The position numbers were made by a program, and so were the translations under genes. A model generated the notes under the pieces. That model ran no database searches. It saw nothing but the letters and a program-made list of their open reading frames with translations, and was not told where the DNA came from. From Bacteroidota bacterium (GTDB taxonomy: Bacteria; Bacteroidota; Bacteroidia; NS11-12g; UBA955): a DNA stretch of 64,000 bases. Positions 43,869-51,646 of the stretch are shown here, piece after piece. The DNA lies in NCBI GenBank assembly GCA_016868785.1, contig VGFS01000009.1:1-64000 (forward strand), read 5' to 3'. The stretch's first letter is position 1. The number at the start of each line of letters is the position of its first letter.

Positions 43869-45137
43869 ATGATTAAGTCATTTTTGATGTCGGTTTTGGT
43901 TCTAGGTAGCAGCGCTATTGCTTTGCAGGCGCAGGCCCCTGTGAATCCTGAGGCTGGCAACCACATATCCCGCATAGATAGCCTTACCCAAGTATTGTTG
44001 GGCAATATTCCATCACATAGTCCCGTAGGTCATGATGAAACACGGTATCGCAATGGAAAAGAATTCGAAGCACTGATGTCGCAAATCGGTAGCACCATTC
44101 CTTTCCAATACCACCGCATGGTTGAGCAACACATCCGCTATTTCATGGGATACGGCGAGGTTTATTTCAATCAAATCCACGAGCGGATGAAATTGTACTT
44201 CCCCATTTTTGAAGAAATCTTGGACAAAAACGGACTGCCTACCGAACTCAAGTATATCTCAGTCATAGAATCCAACTTGAATCCCAGTGCAGTTTCTTGG
44301 TGTGGGGCAACCGGCTTGTGGCAGTTCATGCCTTACACTGGAAAATTGATGGGGATGCGCATTGGGTATCCATGCGACGATCGTAAGAGCATCATTGAGA
44401 GCACCCAAAAAGCATGTGAATACTTTGCCAACTCACAATCCATCTTTAACAATTGGTTGATGAGCATCGCCGCTTACAATTGTGGTCCTGGAAATGTTCA
44501 AAAAGCCATCCGCAGAAGTGGTGGCAAAACCAATTTTTGGGAAGTGCTGCCTTTCTTGCCCAAAGAAACTCAAAACTATGTGCCCAAATTTATCGCGGTT
44601 GCCTACGTATTGAATTTTACTGAAAAGGGTAAGAATGCCAATTTCAATGATCAAAGCATCGTGTTGGCCCCAACCAAAATCGATTCAACCATGCATTTGG
44701 GCAAAATCAACGAATACCTCGGCACACACCACAATTTGGTGGGATTGAACCAAGAATTACTCAATCAAAACACCGACATGGCCCATGGCAGTGTGATTTT
44801 AATGCCTTACAATGCCAGTATGGATTTCATTGATCGGTTCGATAGTGCTGCTGCTTTTGCCAAATACAACCACCATGTGGTCCCTACCAACTACCGTGCA
44901 CCTTATGCCTACCCCAAATCAGTACCGCGCGGCGTTCAGGTTGCAGGGGCAACTGAAGTAACCACGCCTAAAGTTAGTAGTACCCGCACCGTGGTTGTGG
45001 TAAAACGTGGACAGACACTGAGCGCTATTGCCAGAACCCATGGAGTTACAGTTACCCAAATCAAAACCTGGAATCATTTGCGGTCCAATTCCATTCAAGT
45101 AGGTCAACGATTGGTTATTCAAAAAAATCGTAGATAG
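43869..45137 (+). CDS. MltD-like lytic transglycosylase with LysM domain
   Basis: 422 aa with a signal peptide (about 1-23). The SLT transglycosylase domain (about 115-270) has catalytic E134 in ISVIESNLNPSAVS, then ATGLWQFMP and the AAYNCGPGNV motif. One LysM peptidoglycan-binding domain forms the C-terminus (about 377-420: VKRGQTLSAIARTHGVTV). It cleaves peptidoglycan to 1,6-anhydro products, for growth or remodelling in the periplasm. The stop TAG shares its last base with the GTG start of the following lipoprotein gene. Confidence 0.92.
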   Translation: MIKSFLMSVLVLGSSAIALQAQAPVNPEAGNHISRIDSLTQVLLGNIPSHSPVGHDETRYRNGKEFEALMSQIGSTIPFQYHRMVEQHIRYFMGYGEVYFNQIHERMKLYFPIFEEILDKNGLPTELKYISVIESNLNPSAVSWCGATGLWQFMPYTGKLMGMRIGYPCDDRKSIIESTQKACEYFANSQSIFNNWLMSIAAYNCGPGNVQKAIRRSGGKTNFWEVLPFLPKETQNYVPKFIAVAYVLNFTEKGKNANFNDQSIVLAPTKIDSTMHLGKINEYLGTHHNLVGLNQELLNQNTDMAHGSVILMPYNASMDFIDRFDSAAAFAKYNHHVVPTNYRAPYAYPKSVPRGVQVAGATEVTTPKVSSTRTVVVVKRGQTLSAIARTHGVTVTQIKTWNHLRSNSIQVGQRLVIQKNRR

Positions 45138-46291
45138 TGCGATTCACTCATTTAATTTCGCAAAATGTAACTTTAAAGTTTCTGGTAGTACTGGCTTTTA
45201 CAGCAATTTTACCATCCTGTAAGGAATCATCCAAAGACCAGACCGATATGGCCAGTGGCCGAGCTGCCGACATACGGGTTTTTTACCCTCCGTTTTTGGC
45301 AGATTCGATTCAGGACTTGTTCGCTTCTACCCTTTTTTCTGTGGACAGTAACTTGGTGAGATTCGAAGAAAATCGCCCAGCGAACGATCCCCAATATTAT
45401 GAGTCGGCTTTCAATTTCGAATTGCACCCCTTTTCGCAAATGGAGGAAATCGACCCTGCGTCCAACGGCGTATTTCAGCAGCACACGCTAATCTGGGCCA
45501 TTGATCCCTTGTCCAACTTATCTGATTGTGAGCGCCTATCTGCACAAGGAAATAGCGCATTCATGGATACCGTCATCGAAGCAGTCCAATGCACTTGGCT
45601 GAAGGACGTATGGAGCAAGCAACAAGTGGTGCTTTGGATTCACGATACACATTCTGCGGGTGAAAATTTCAGTTTGGGCTGGCTTAAAAAGCATCAAGCC
45701 ATTTTGTGTGGCATTACCAAAGCCATAGAAACGGGTGAATTCAATCACAGCAAGCATAATCCAACGGCGGTGATTGAGCAAAACGCCTACTCCGATAGTA
45801 TTAGCCAGCTTTTGGCAGGAAAATACAACCTACAACTTTGTCTGAACGCAACATTAAAGCTGGTGCAAGCCACTGCTGATTTTGTTTGGTTGAGAAACGA
45901 GAATAGTCAATTCCACAGCAATTTTATGGTCAATATTTTCCCGGCAACTGAGTCCTCGATGTCGTTGGATTCTGTGGTGGCGTTGCGCAATCATTTTACC
46001 AAAAAATATTTAAAAACTGCCGAAGGTACTTGGGTTGAGATAAGCAGCAGTGGCATCTTCCCTACACGGTTGAAAAAAAGCAATCATAACGGCAATCCTG
46101 AATATTATCTCACGGGCTGGTATACAGAATTGAATACCGACAGACGGGGTCCTTTTATTCGAAAAATTGTCTTAGACAAAAAGAACAAGCGTTGGGTTGC
46201 GTTTGACGGATTCTTGTTCGCCCCCAATCAGCCTCGAGTGTCGTTGATGAGAGAATTGGAAATCATGGTCAACCATAGTTTTATCAAATGA
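45137..46291 (+). CDS. DUF4837-family lipoprotein
   Basis: 384 aa with a GTG start at 45137 that shares one base with the previous TAG. A lipoprotein signal ends at LPSC (lipid Cys28). The C-terminal 120 residues match the DUF4837 pattern: LRNHFTKKYLK, then GWYTEL with RRGPFIRKIVLD, and GFLFAPNQPR with RELE. The family is confined to Bacteroidota and has no known function; the cell-wall enzyme gene beside it suggests an envelope role. The purN ATG overlaps its stop in ATGA. Confidence 0.75.
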   Translation: MRFTHLISQNVTLKFLVVLAFTAILPSCKESSKDQTDMASGRAADIRVFYPPFLADSIQDLFASTLFSVDSNLVRFEENRPANDPQYYESAFNFELHPFSQMEEIDPASNGVFQQHTLIWAIDPLSNLSDCERLSAQGNSAFMDTVIEAVQCTWLKDVWSKQQVVLWIHDTHSAGENFSLGWLKKHQAILCGITKAIETGEFNHSKHNPTAVIEQNAYSDSISQLLAGKYNLQLCLNATLKLVQATADFVWLRNENSQFHSNFMVNIFPATESSMSLDSVVALRNHFTKKYLKTAEGTWVEISSSGIFPTRLKKSNHNGNPEYYLTGWYTELNTDRRGPFIRKIVLDKKNKRWVAFDGFLFAPNQPRVSLMRELEIMVNHSFIK

Positions 46292-46863
46292 TGAAGTTGG
46301 TCGTTTTTGCATCGGGCAGTGGCAGCAATGCCGAAAACATCATCCAACATTTTGCGAGCAGTGATGTTAGGGTACAAGCCATTTTCTGTAATTTAGAAGG
46401 CGCCGGTGTTGTTGAACGCGCCAATCGTTTGGGTGTGCCCTGTGAATTGTTTAACCGCACAGAGTGGAAGACCGGTGATCGTGTGGATGCGCTTTTGGAA
46501 AAATACAGTCCAGACCTCATTGTTTTGGCGGGATTTCTTTGGCTATTCCCTAAACGACTGATCGACAAATACCCCCATGTTATCAATTTGCACCCCGCTT
46601 TGTTGCCGAAATTTGGTGGAAAAGGCATGTTTGGGATGCACGTTCACAAAGCGGTGGTTGCTGCTGCAGAGACTGAAACGGGTATCACAGTGCACTGGGT
46701 CACAGAACTTTACGATGATGGAGCGCCCATTTTCCAGGCGCGATGCGAAGTATCACCAACCGATACCGCCAATGATGTCGCCCAGAAGATTCATGCTTTG
46801 GAACAGGCACATTTCCCGCGTGTGGTGGAAGAAGTGTTGAAAGACATCCAGTTGAAAGCGTAA
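46288..46863 (+). CDS. purN: phosphoribosylglycinamide formyltransferase (PurN)
   Basis: 191 aa from the ATG at 46288 (overlapping the previous TGA); a second ATG at 46291 is equally possible. Motifs are FASGSGSNAENI (GAR phosphate loop), the formyl-transfer site INLHPALLP with catalytic Asn and His, and HWVTELYDDGAPIFQ with the catalytic Asp. It transfers formyl from 10-formyl-THF to GAR in purine synthesis. Length fits the family (about 190-210 aa). Confidence 0.95.
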   Translation: MMKLVVFASGSGSNAENIIQHFASSDVRVQAIFCNLEGAGVVERANRLGVPCELFNRTEWKTGDRVDALLEKYSPDLIVLAGFLWLFPKRLIDKYPHVINLHPALLPKFGGKGMFGMHVHKAVVAAAETETGITVHWVTELYDDGAPIFQARCEVSPTDTANDVAQKIHALEQAHFPRVVEEVLKDIQLKA

Positions 46864-46914
46864 ATTCTCGGAAGTTGCAGTGTTTCTTTGTGAGAGACAT
46901 AATTGCATCGTTCC

Positions 46915-48069
46915 ATGAACACAAATCACATCGAAACCCTGGTATTGCACGCTGGTATTGAGCCAGACCCTACCACAGGGGCCATCATGACGCCCATCTT
47001 CCAGACAAGTACCTACGTGCAAGCGGCACCGGGCGATCACAAAGGCTACGAATACGCCAGAACACAGAATCCCACCCGCGATGTTTTGCAGAAAAACTTG
47101 GCAGCTTTGGAAGGCACAAAACATGGATTGTGTTTCAGCACCGGAATGGGTGCCGTGGATGCTTGCGCCAAATTGCTGTCGCCCGGAGATGAAGTGGTGA
47201 GTACCAACGATTTATACGGGGGCACTTATCGCCTGTTTACCAAAGTTTTCGCCCAGTACGGCATCAAATTCCATTTTGTTGACATGAGCGATGAACAAGC
47301 CGTTCGCGCGGTGATGTCGGACCGGGTAAAAATGGTCTGGGTGGAAACCCCTACCAATCCGTTGTTGCGGATTATCGATATTGAATTGATGATCGCGATT
47401 GGACACGAATTCAACAGCATTGTGGTGGTAGACAATACATTCGCTTCTCCTTACTTACAAAATCCTGCGAAAATGGGTGCCGACATTGTGATGCACTCTG
47501 CCACCAAATATATCAACGGACACAGCGATGTGGTTATGGGGGTTTTGTGTACGTCGAGTGATGACTTGCGTGACCGACTGGCCTTTATTCAAAACTCATG
47601 TGGCGCCACTCCAGGTCCTATGGATTGCTTTTTGACATTAAGGGGGATAAAAACGCTGCATATCCGCATGCAACGTCACTGCGAAAACGGCGCAAAGGTG
47701 GCTCATTGGTTGAAAGATCATCCGAAAGTGGGACAAGTATTCTGGCCTGGTTTTGAGAGTCACCCGAACCATGCGGTGGCGAAGCGACAAATGCGCGATT
47801 TCGGCGGGATGATTTCCTTCACCTTGAAAGACGATGCCATTAATAAGGCGTTGACATTCTTGAAATCGACCCGGTTGTTCTCATTGGCTGAGAGTTTGGG
47901 CGGTGTGGAGAGTTTGGTGGGACATCCGGCCACGATGACGCATGCCAGTATTCCAAAGGCAGAGCGCGAAGCCAACGGATTGAAGGACAGTTTAATTCGT
48001 TTGAGCGTGGGCATTGAGCACGTGGATGATTTGATTGGGGATTTGGACGTGGCTTTGGCTCAAGTTTAA
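46915..48069 (+). CDS. trans-sulfuration PLP enzyme (cystathionine gamma-synthase/lyase)
   Basis: 384 aa from ATG 46915. Cys/Met metabolism PLP family: YARTQNPTRDVL (substrate and PLP phosphate), FSTGMGAVDACAKL, VDNTFASPYLQNP and the PLP lysine in HSATKYINGHSDVV. The C-terminus has SLGGVESLVGHPATMTHAS. It could be cystathionine gamma-synthase or gamma-lyase; the residues that separate the two cannot be judged with certainty by eye. It probably serves methionine/cysteine interconversion. A tandem gene follows after 14 bases. Confidence 0.9.
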   Translation: MNTNHIETLVLHAGIEPDPTTGAIMTPIFQTSTYVQAAPGDHKGYEYARTQNPTRDVLQKNLAALEGTKHGLCFSTGMGAVDACAKLLSPGDEVVSTNDLYGGTYRLFTKVFAQYGIKFHFVDMSDEQAVRAVMSDRVKMVWVETPTNPLLRIIDIELMIAIGHEFNSIVVVDNTFASPYLQNPAKMGADIVMHSATKYINGHSDVVMGVLCTSSDDLRDRLAFIQNSCGATPGPMDCFLTLRGIKTLHIRMQRHCENGAKVAHWLKDHPKVGQVFWPGFESHPNHAVAKRQMRDFGGMISFTLKDDAINKALTFLKSTRLFSLAESLGGVESLVGHPATMTHASIPKAEREANGLKDSLIRLSVGIEHVDDLIGDLDVALAQV

Positions 48070-48083
48070 TTATTAATAGGGCG

Positions 48084-48878
48084 ATGAAAGACTCAGAAAT
48101 CAAGGATCTGCTCGATTTTTGGGCCAAGGAAGTAGAGGAAAACTCATTCATCCCCCACGATCCTGTTCAGATTCCCCATCGATATAATCGGAGACAAGAC
48201 ATAGAAATTTCCGGTTTTTTTGCAGCCATCATGGCATGGGGGCAGCGAAAGACCATCATCAATAGCTCGCAAAAGTTGATGTTGCTGATGGACGATGTTC
48301 CGTTCGATTTTGTGATGCAGCATGAGGACAGTGATTTGAAGCGACTGCAATCGTTTGTACACAGAACGTTAAATGGTGAGGATGTGGTTTCGATGATTCG
48401 ATTTTTTAGGCACTGGTATTCAGGGGCGCCGAGTTTGGAGGATTTGTTTTTTGGCAATGATGTGCTTGAGGCGCCTGTTCAGGATCAGATTTATCGGGCT
48501 TTGGAGACTTTTCAAACCGCTTGGCAAACGTTCCCTCACCAGAAACGCACCGACAAACATTTGGCATCGCCATTAAAAGGCAGTGCTTGTAAGCGGTTGA
48601 ATATGTATTTCAGGTGGATGGTTCGAAGGCCCTCGCCTGTAGATTTTGGCATTTGGACCAAGGTATCACCGTCGGTATTGATGTGTCCGCTGGATGTTCA
48701 CGTCCAACGCATTGCCATAGAACTTGGGCTTTTGACCCGAGATAAATCAGATTGGCAGAGTTGCTGCGAACTCACCGACAAATTGCGGGCATTCCGTCCG
48801 GAAGATCCCGTCTATTATGATTATGCTTTGTTTGGCATAGGGGTTGTGAGAAACAAAGAAATTATCGCAGAAGCGTAG
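48084..48878 (+). CDS. TIGR02757 family protein
   Basis: 264 aa, recognised by [17 protein letters not shown], the [14 protein letters not shown] segment and [15 protein letters not shown] with a late [17 protein letters not shown]. This conserved family of Bacteroidota and some other bacteria has a helix-hairpin-helix-like, DNA glycosylase-resembling layout but no established role. It lies 14 bases after the trans-sulfuration gene and 38 before trxA. Family assignment is good; function unknown. Confidence 0.88.
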   Translation: MKDSEIKDLLDFWAKEVEENSFIPHDPVQIPHRYNRRQDIEISGFFAAIMAWGQRKTIINSSQKLMLLMDDVPFDFVMQHEDSDLKRLQSFVHRTLNGEDVVSMIRFFRHWYSGAPSLEDLFFGNDVLEAPVQDQIYRALETFQTAWQTFPHQKRTDKHLASPLKGSACKRLNMYFRWMVRRPSPVDFGIWTKVSPSVLMCPLDVHVQRIAIELGLLTRDKSDWQSCCELTDKLRAFRPEDPVYYDYALFGIGVVRNKEIIAEA

Positions 48879-48888
48879 AGAAAATTCT

Positions 48889-48896
48889 TAAATTTG
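48889..48896 (+). promoter_or_regulatory. -7 promoter box TAAATTTG for trxA
   Basis: Exact TAnnTTTG, 20 bases before the trxA ATG at 48917. No good -33 TTTG is visible. Confidence 0.45.
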
Positions 48897-48916
48897 AATT
48901 AATAATAAACAGTACA

Positions 48917-49234
48917 ATGGCAGAAAAATTTACAAGCAGCAACTTCAATGAGGTTGTATTGCAATCCGACAAACCCGTATTGGTAGATTTCTGGGCAGAA
49001 TGGTGTGGTCCTTGCCGCATGATTGGTCCAATGGTGGATGAATTATCCAGCGAATATGCAGGCAAAGCTGTAATTGGCAAATTGAATGTGGATGAGAATC
49101 CAGACATTTCAATGAACTACGGTGTGCGCAGTATTCCTACTTTGTTGATTTTCAAAAACGGTCAATTGGTCGACAAAATCGTTGGTGCGGTTCCCAAGCA
49201 GAACATTGCCTCTAAGATTGACGCGCAATTGTAA
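48917..49234 (+). CDS. trxA: thioredoxin
   Basis: 105 aa classical thioredoxin: active site W29-C30-G-P-C33-R (AEWCGPCR), cis-proline in SIPTLLIF, and the usual helix-strand order with no signal peptide. It reduces cytoplasmic disulfides with thioredoxin reductase. Own -7 box upstream and a strong intrinsic terminator 16 bases after the stop, so it is probably monocistronic. Confidence 0.97.
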   Translation: MAEKFTSSNFNEVVLQSDKPVLVDFWAEWCGPCRMIGPMVDELSSEYAGKAVIGKLNVDENPDISMNYGVRSIPTLLIFKNGQLVDKIVGAVPKQNIASKIDAQL

Positions 49235-49249
49235 TCGAAAAATTTTGAT

Positions 49250-49277
49250 AAAAAAGGCCGGCTCGCCGGCCTTTTTT
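49250..49277. terminator. rho-independent terminator after trxA
   Basis: Perfect GGCCGGC-TC-GCCGGCC stem (7 GC pairs) flanked by six A on one side and six T on the other, so it works in both directions. It is the clearest intrinsic terminator in the window. Confidence 0.9.
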
Positions 49278-49294
49278 GTTCCCTCAACCTACCC

Positions 49295-50236
49295 ATGCTA
49301 CTCGAAGAAATCCAATCCTTCACCCAATTCGATCTGTTGGCCCAAAAAGCTAAAGAAGGATTCATTGCGGGTATGCATAAAAGCCCTTTCCGTGGATTTT
49401 CGGTGGAGTTTGCCGAACACCGTCCGTACAACCCGGGCGAAAGCGTAAAAAACATTGATTGGAAGTTGCTGGCGCGCACCGATAAGAAATACATCAAGCA
49501 GTTCGACGAAGAAACCAACTTGAAAGCCCATTTGTGGGTGGATGTATCGCCAAGCATGTATTACCCGAAAGAACAACCGCTCAAGCTGAAGCTGGGGGTA
49601 TTGGGCGCGGGCGTAATTGCCCATTTACTGCAACAGCAAAAAGACAGTTTCTCTTTGGGGATGTACAACGACGCTGGGTTTGTTTATCGAAGTCCAATCA
49701 AGAGTACACGTGGACATTTGCAACAACAAATTGGTCAGTTGGGACATTATTGGGAGGCGAAAGACCATTCAAAGTCAAGTTCACCGACTGCCACTCATTC
49801 GGCTGTTGATGCGGCGAAACAATCGTTTGAGAGCGCAGCTTTACAGGTGGGCCGCAGGCATTTGGTAGTGGTACTGAGTGATTTGTTGTGGGATCCGGCC
49901 GAGGCGGCAGCCGAGGCCTGCTTTTGGAAAAGCATGGCCCTGCTTCGATTTCAAAAATGTGAAATCCTCCTGCTCCAAGTTCATCACGCCCAACACGAAT
50001 TGTTACTCAACCTGGGCAATAGACCCGTTCAATTCATCGACCTTGAAACCGATACCCGCATCAAACTGCAACCCGATGAAATCCAAGACACCTATTTGGC
50101 TGCAGAGCGGGAACGACAAAAAACCATCGAACAACAGTGTCTACAATTGGGCATTGATCATTTTCTGGCGGATGTTTCTCAACCCCTAGAACAGGCCCTC
50201 ACCGCGTTCTTCGTGAAGCGCGCAAAACTGCTCTAA
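49295..50236 (+). CDS. DUF58 / vWFA-like domain protein
   Basis: 313 aa. DUF58 signature FRGFSVEFAEHRPYNPGESVKNIDWKLLART (about residues 32-62), followed by a vWFA-like part with LWVDVSPSMYYP (MIDAS-type DxSxS) and HLVVVLSDLLWD. In Bacteroidota such genes usually sit with MoxR ATPase and aerotolerance (Bat) genes; neither is in this window. Likely a metal-dependent protein interaction role. The second copy of the 23-base GC-rich repeat is inside it. Convergent with dihydroorotase, 17 bases apart. Confidence 0.9.
   Translation: MLLEEIQSFTQFDLLAQKAKEGFIAGMHKSPFRGFSVEFAEHRPYNPGESVKNIDWKLLARTDKKYIKQFDEETNLKAHLWVDVSPSMYYPKEQPLKLKLGVLGAGVIAHLLQQQKDSFSLGMYNDAGFVYRSPIKSTRGHLQQQIGQLGHYWEAKDHSKSSSPTATHSAVDAAKQSFESAALQVGRRHLVVVLSDLLWDPAEAAAEACFWKSMALLRFQKCEILLLQVHHAQHELLLNLGNRPVQFIDLETDTRIKLQPDEIQDTYLAAERERQKTIEQQCLQLGIDHFLADVSQPLEQALTAFFVKRAKLL
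49896..49918 (+). repeat. GC-rich 23-base repeat, copy 2
   Basis: Matches 13654-13676 at 22 of 23 positions (a C for T) and is read in the same frame (Ala-Glu-Ala-Ala-Ala-Glu-Ala). It lies in the DUF58 gene. Confidence 0.5.
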
Positions 50237-50253
50237 AAGCATCCAATCCCGAC

Positions 50254-51585
50254 TTATCGGACAAACAACAACCGCTGTGGATTCAAATCTGCAGTGATGG
50301 CTCCATCAAAACTCAAAGAACCATTCACCCAAACCTTTTCGGGTGCGTACTTGAATGTGTGTCCTTCCAAAGGCGACCATCCACATTTATATTGCAGCGA
50401 TTCTTTGGTAACTGGCTGGTGATTTTCTGACAGCATTACCATATCGGCCGCATAGCCCTCTCGCAGATACCCCCTACCCTCAATTTGATACAAAATGGCG
50501 GGGTTGTGACACATTTTCTCTACCATCTTTTCGATGCTCATACGTCCTTCAGCCACATAATCCATCATCAAGGAGAGTGCGTGTTGTACCAACGGCAATC
50601 CTGACGGCGATGTGGGATAGGTATTTTGTTTTTCCTCCCACGTGTGTGGCGCATGGTCCGTTGCAATCACATCGAAACGGTCATCGAGCAAGGCTTTCCA
50701 CAAGGCAGCCCTATCATCGGCCGATTTCACTGCGGGGTTGCATTTGATCAAATGTCCGAGCGTTTGATAATCCGCCGAAGAATAATGCAAGTGATGTACG
50801 CAAACTTCTGCGGTTATCCGTTTTTCAGCCAAGGGAATGTCGTTGCAAAATAGATGTGTTTCCATTTCTGAGGTAATGTGCAGGATATGCAACCGGGTAT
50901 TGTGTTTTTTCGCCAGTTCGATGGCAAAAGATGAAGACAAGTAACACGCTTCTGCATCACGAATGATGGGATGTTCACTGGGTGGAATATTATCACCAAA
51001 TTTTTCCAAGGCCTCGGCATACCGCTGTTTCAGCCGGGCTTCAGACTCGCAGTGGGTGGCGATGAGGATGGGCGAGTTGGCGAAATGACCATTCAATGCT
51101 TGTTCTTGGTCTACCAGCATGTTTCCGGTGCTGCTGCCCATAAACAATTTCACCCCACACACATTTCGTGGGTTCACGCGTTTTACCTCCTCCAAGTTAT
51201 CGTTTGTGCCACCCAAATAAAACGAGTAATTCACCGCCGAAGATTGAGCACCCAACGCATATTTCTCTTCCAACAAGGCATTGGTAACCGTTTGGGGATT
51301 TACGTTGGGCATTTCCATGAATGAAGTAGTGCCTCCCAACAACGCCGCCCTGCTTTCGGTATAAATATTCGCTTTGTGGGTAAGACCTGGCTCTCTGAAA
51401 TGAACCTGATCGTCGATGACTCCGGGAATCAAGTACTTTCCGTGAGCTTCATGAATTTGAAAGGATCCGCTTGGGGTAATATCACGATCAATCTTGCTAA
51501 TTTTACCATTTTCAACCAACAGATCTCCTTCAACGATGTTAAAATCTGTTACAATCCGGGCGTTTTTTATCAGGTGCTTAGACAT
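50254..51585 (-). CDS. pyrC: dihydroorotase
   Basis: 443 aa, class I type dihydroorotase. The metal site reads DDQVHFREPG where the classical enzyme has DxHxH: the first His is replaced by Gln. Other ligands remain: carboxylated Lys in CGVKLFMGSS, His in IATHCE and ILHITS, Asp in VIATDHAPH. It cyclises carbamoyl aspartate in pyrimidine synthesis. A TAATTTTACC box precedes the ATG by 13 bases; the same 10-mer precedes the phosphoribosyltransferase gene at 54716. Zinc stoichiometry may differ from the classical enzyme. Confidence 0.92.
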   Translation of the reverse strand: MSKHLIKNARIVTDFNIVEGDLLVENGKISKIDRDITPSGSFQIHEAHGKYLIPGVIDDQVHFREPGLTHKANIYTESRAALLGGTTSFMEMPNVNPQTVTNALLEEKYALGAQSSAVNYSFYLGGTNDNLEEVKRVNPRNVCGVKLFMGSSTGNMLVDQEQALNGHFANSPILIATHCESEARLKQRYAEALEKFGDNIPPSEHPIIRDAEACYLSSSFAIELAKKHNTRLHILHITSEMETHLFCNDIPLAEKRITAEVCVHHLHYSSADYQTLGHLIKCNPAVKSADDRAALWKALLDDRFDVIATDHAPHTWEEKQNTYPTSPSGLPLVQHALSLMMDYVAEGRMSIEKMVEKMCHNPAILYQIEGRGYLREGYAADMVMLSENHQPVTKESLQYKCGWSPLEGHTFKYAPEKVWVNGSLSFDGAITADLNPQRLLFVR

Positions 51586-51598
51586 AAGGCTTTACGAT

Positions 51599-51608
51599 GG
51601 TAAAATTA
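51599..51608 (-). promoter_or_regulatory. TAATTTTACC box before pyrC
   Basis: Minus-strand 10-mer, one mismatch to TAnnTTTG (TAATTTTA), 13 bases before the ATG at 51585. The identical 10-mer lies 12 bases before the phosphoribosyltransferase gene. Confidence 0.35.
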
Positions 51609-51646
51609 CGATAATCCATCAGCCCATTAGAGCAATGACATGGAAA

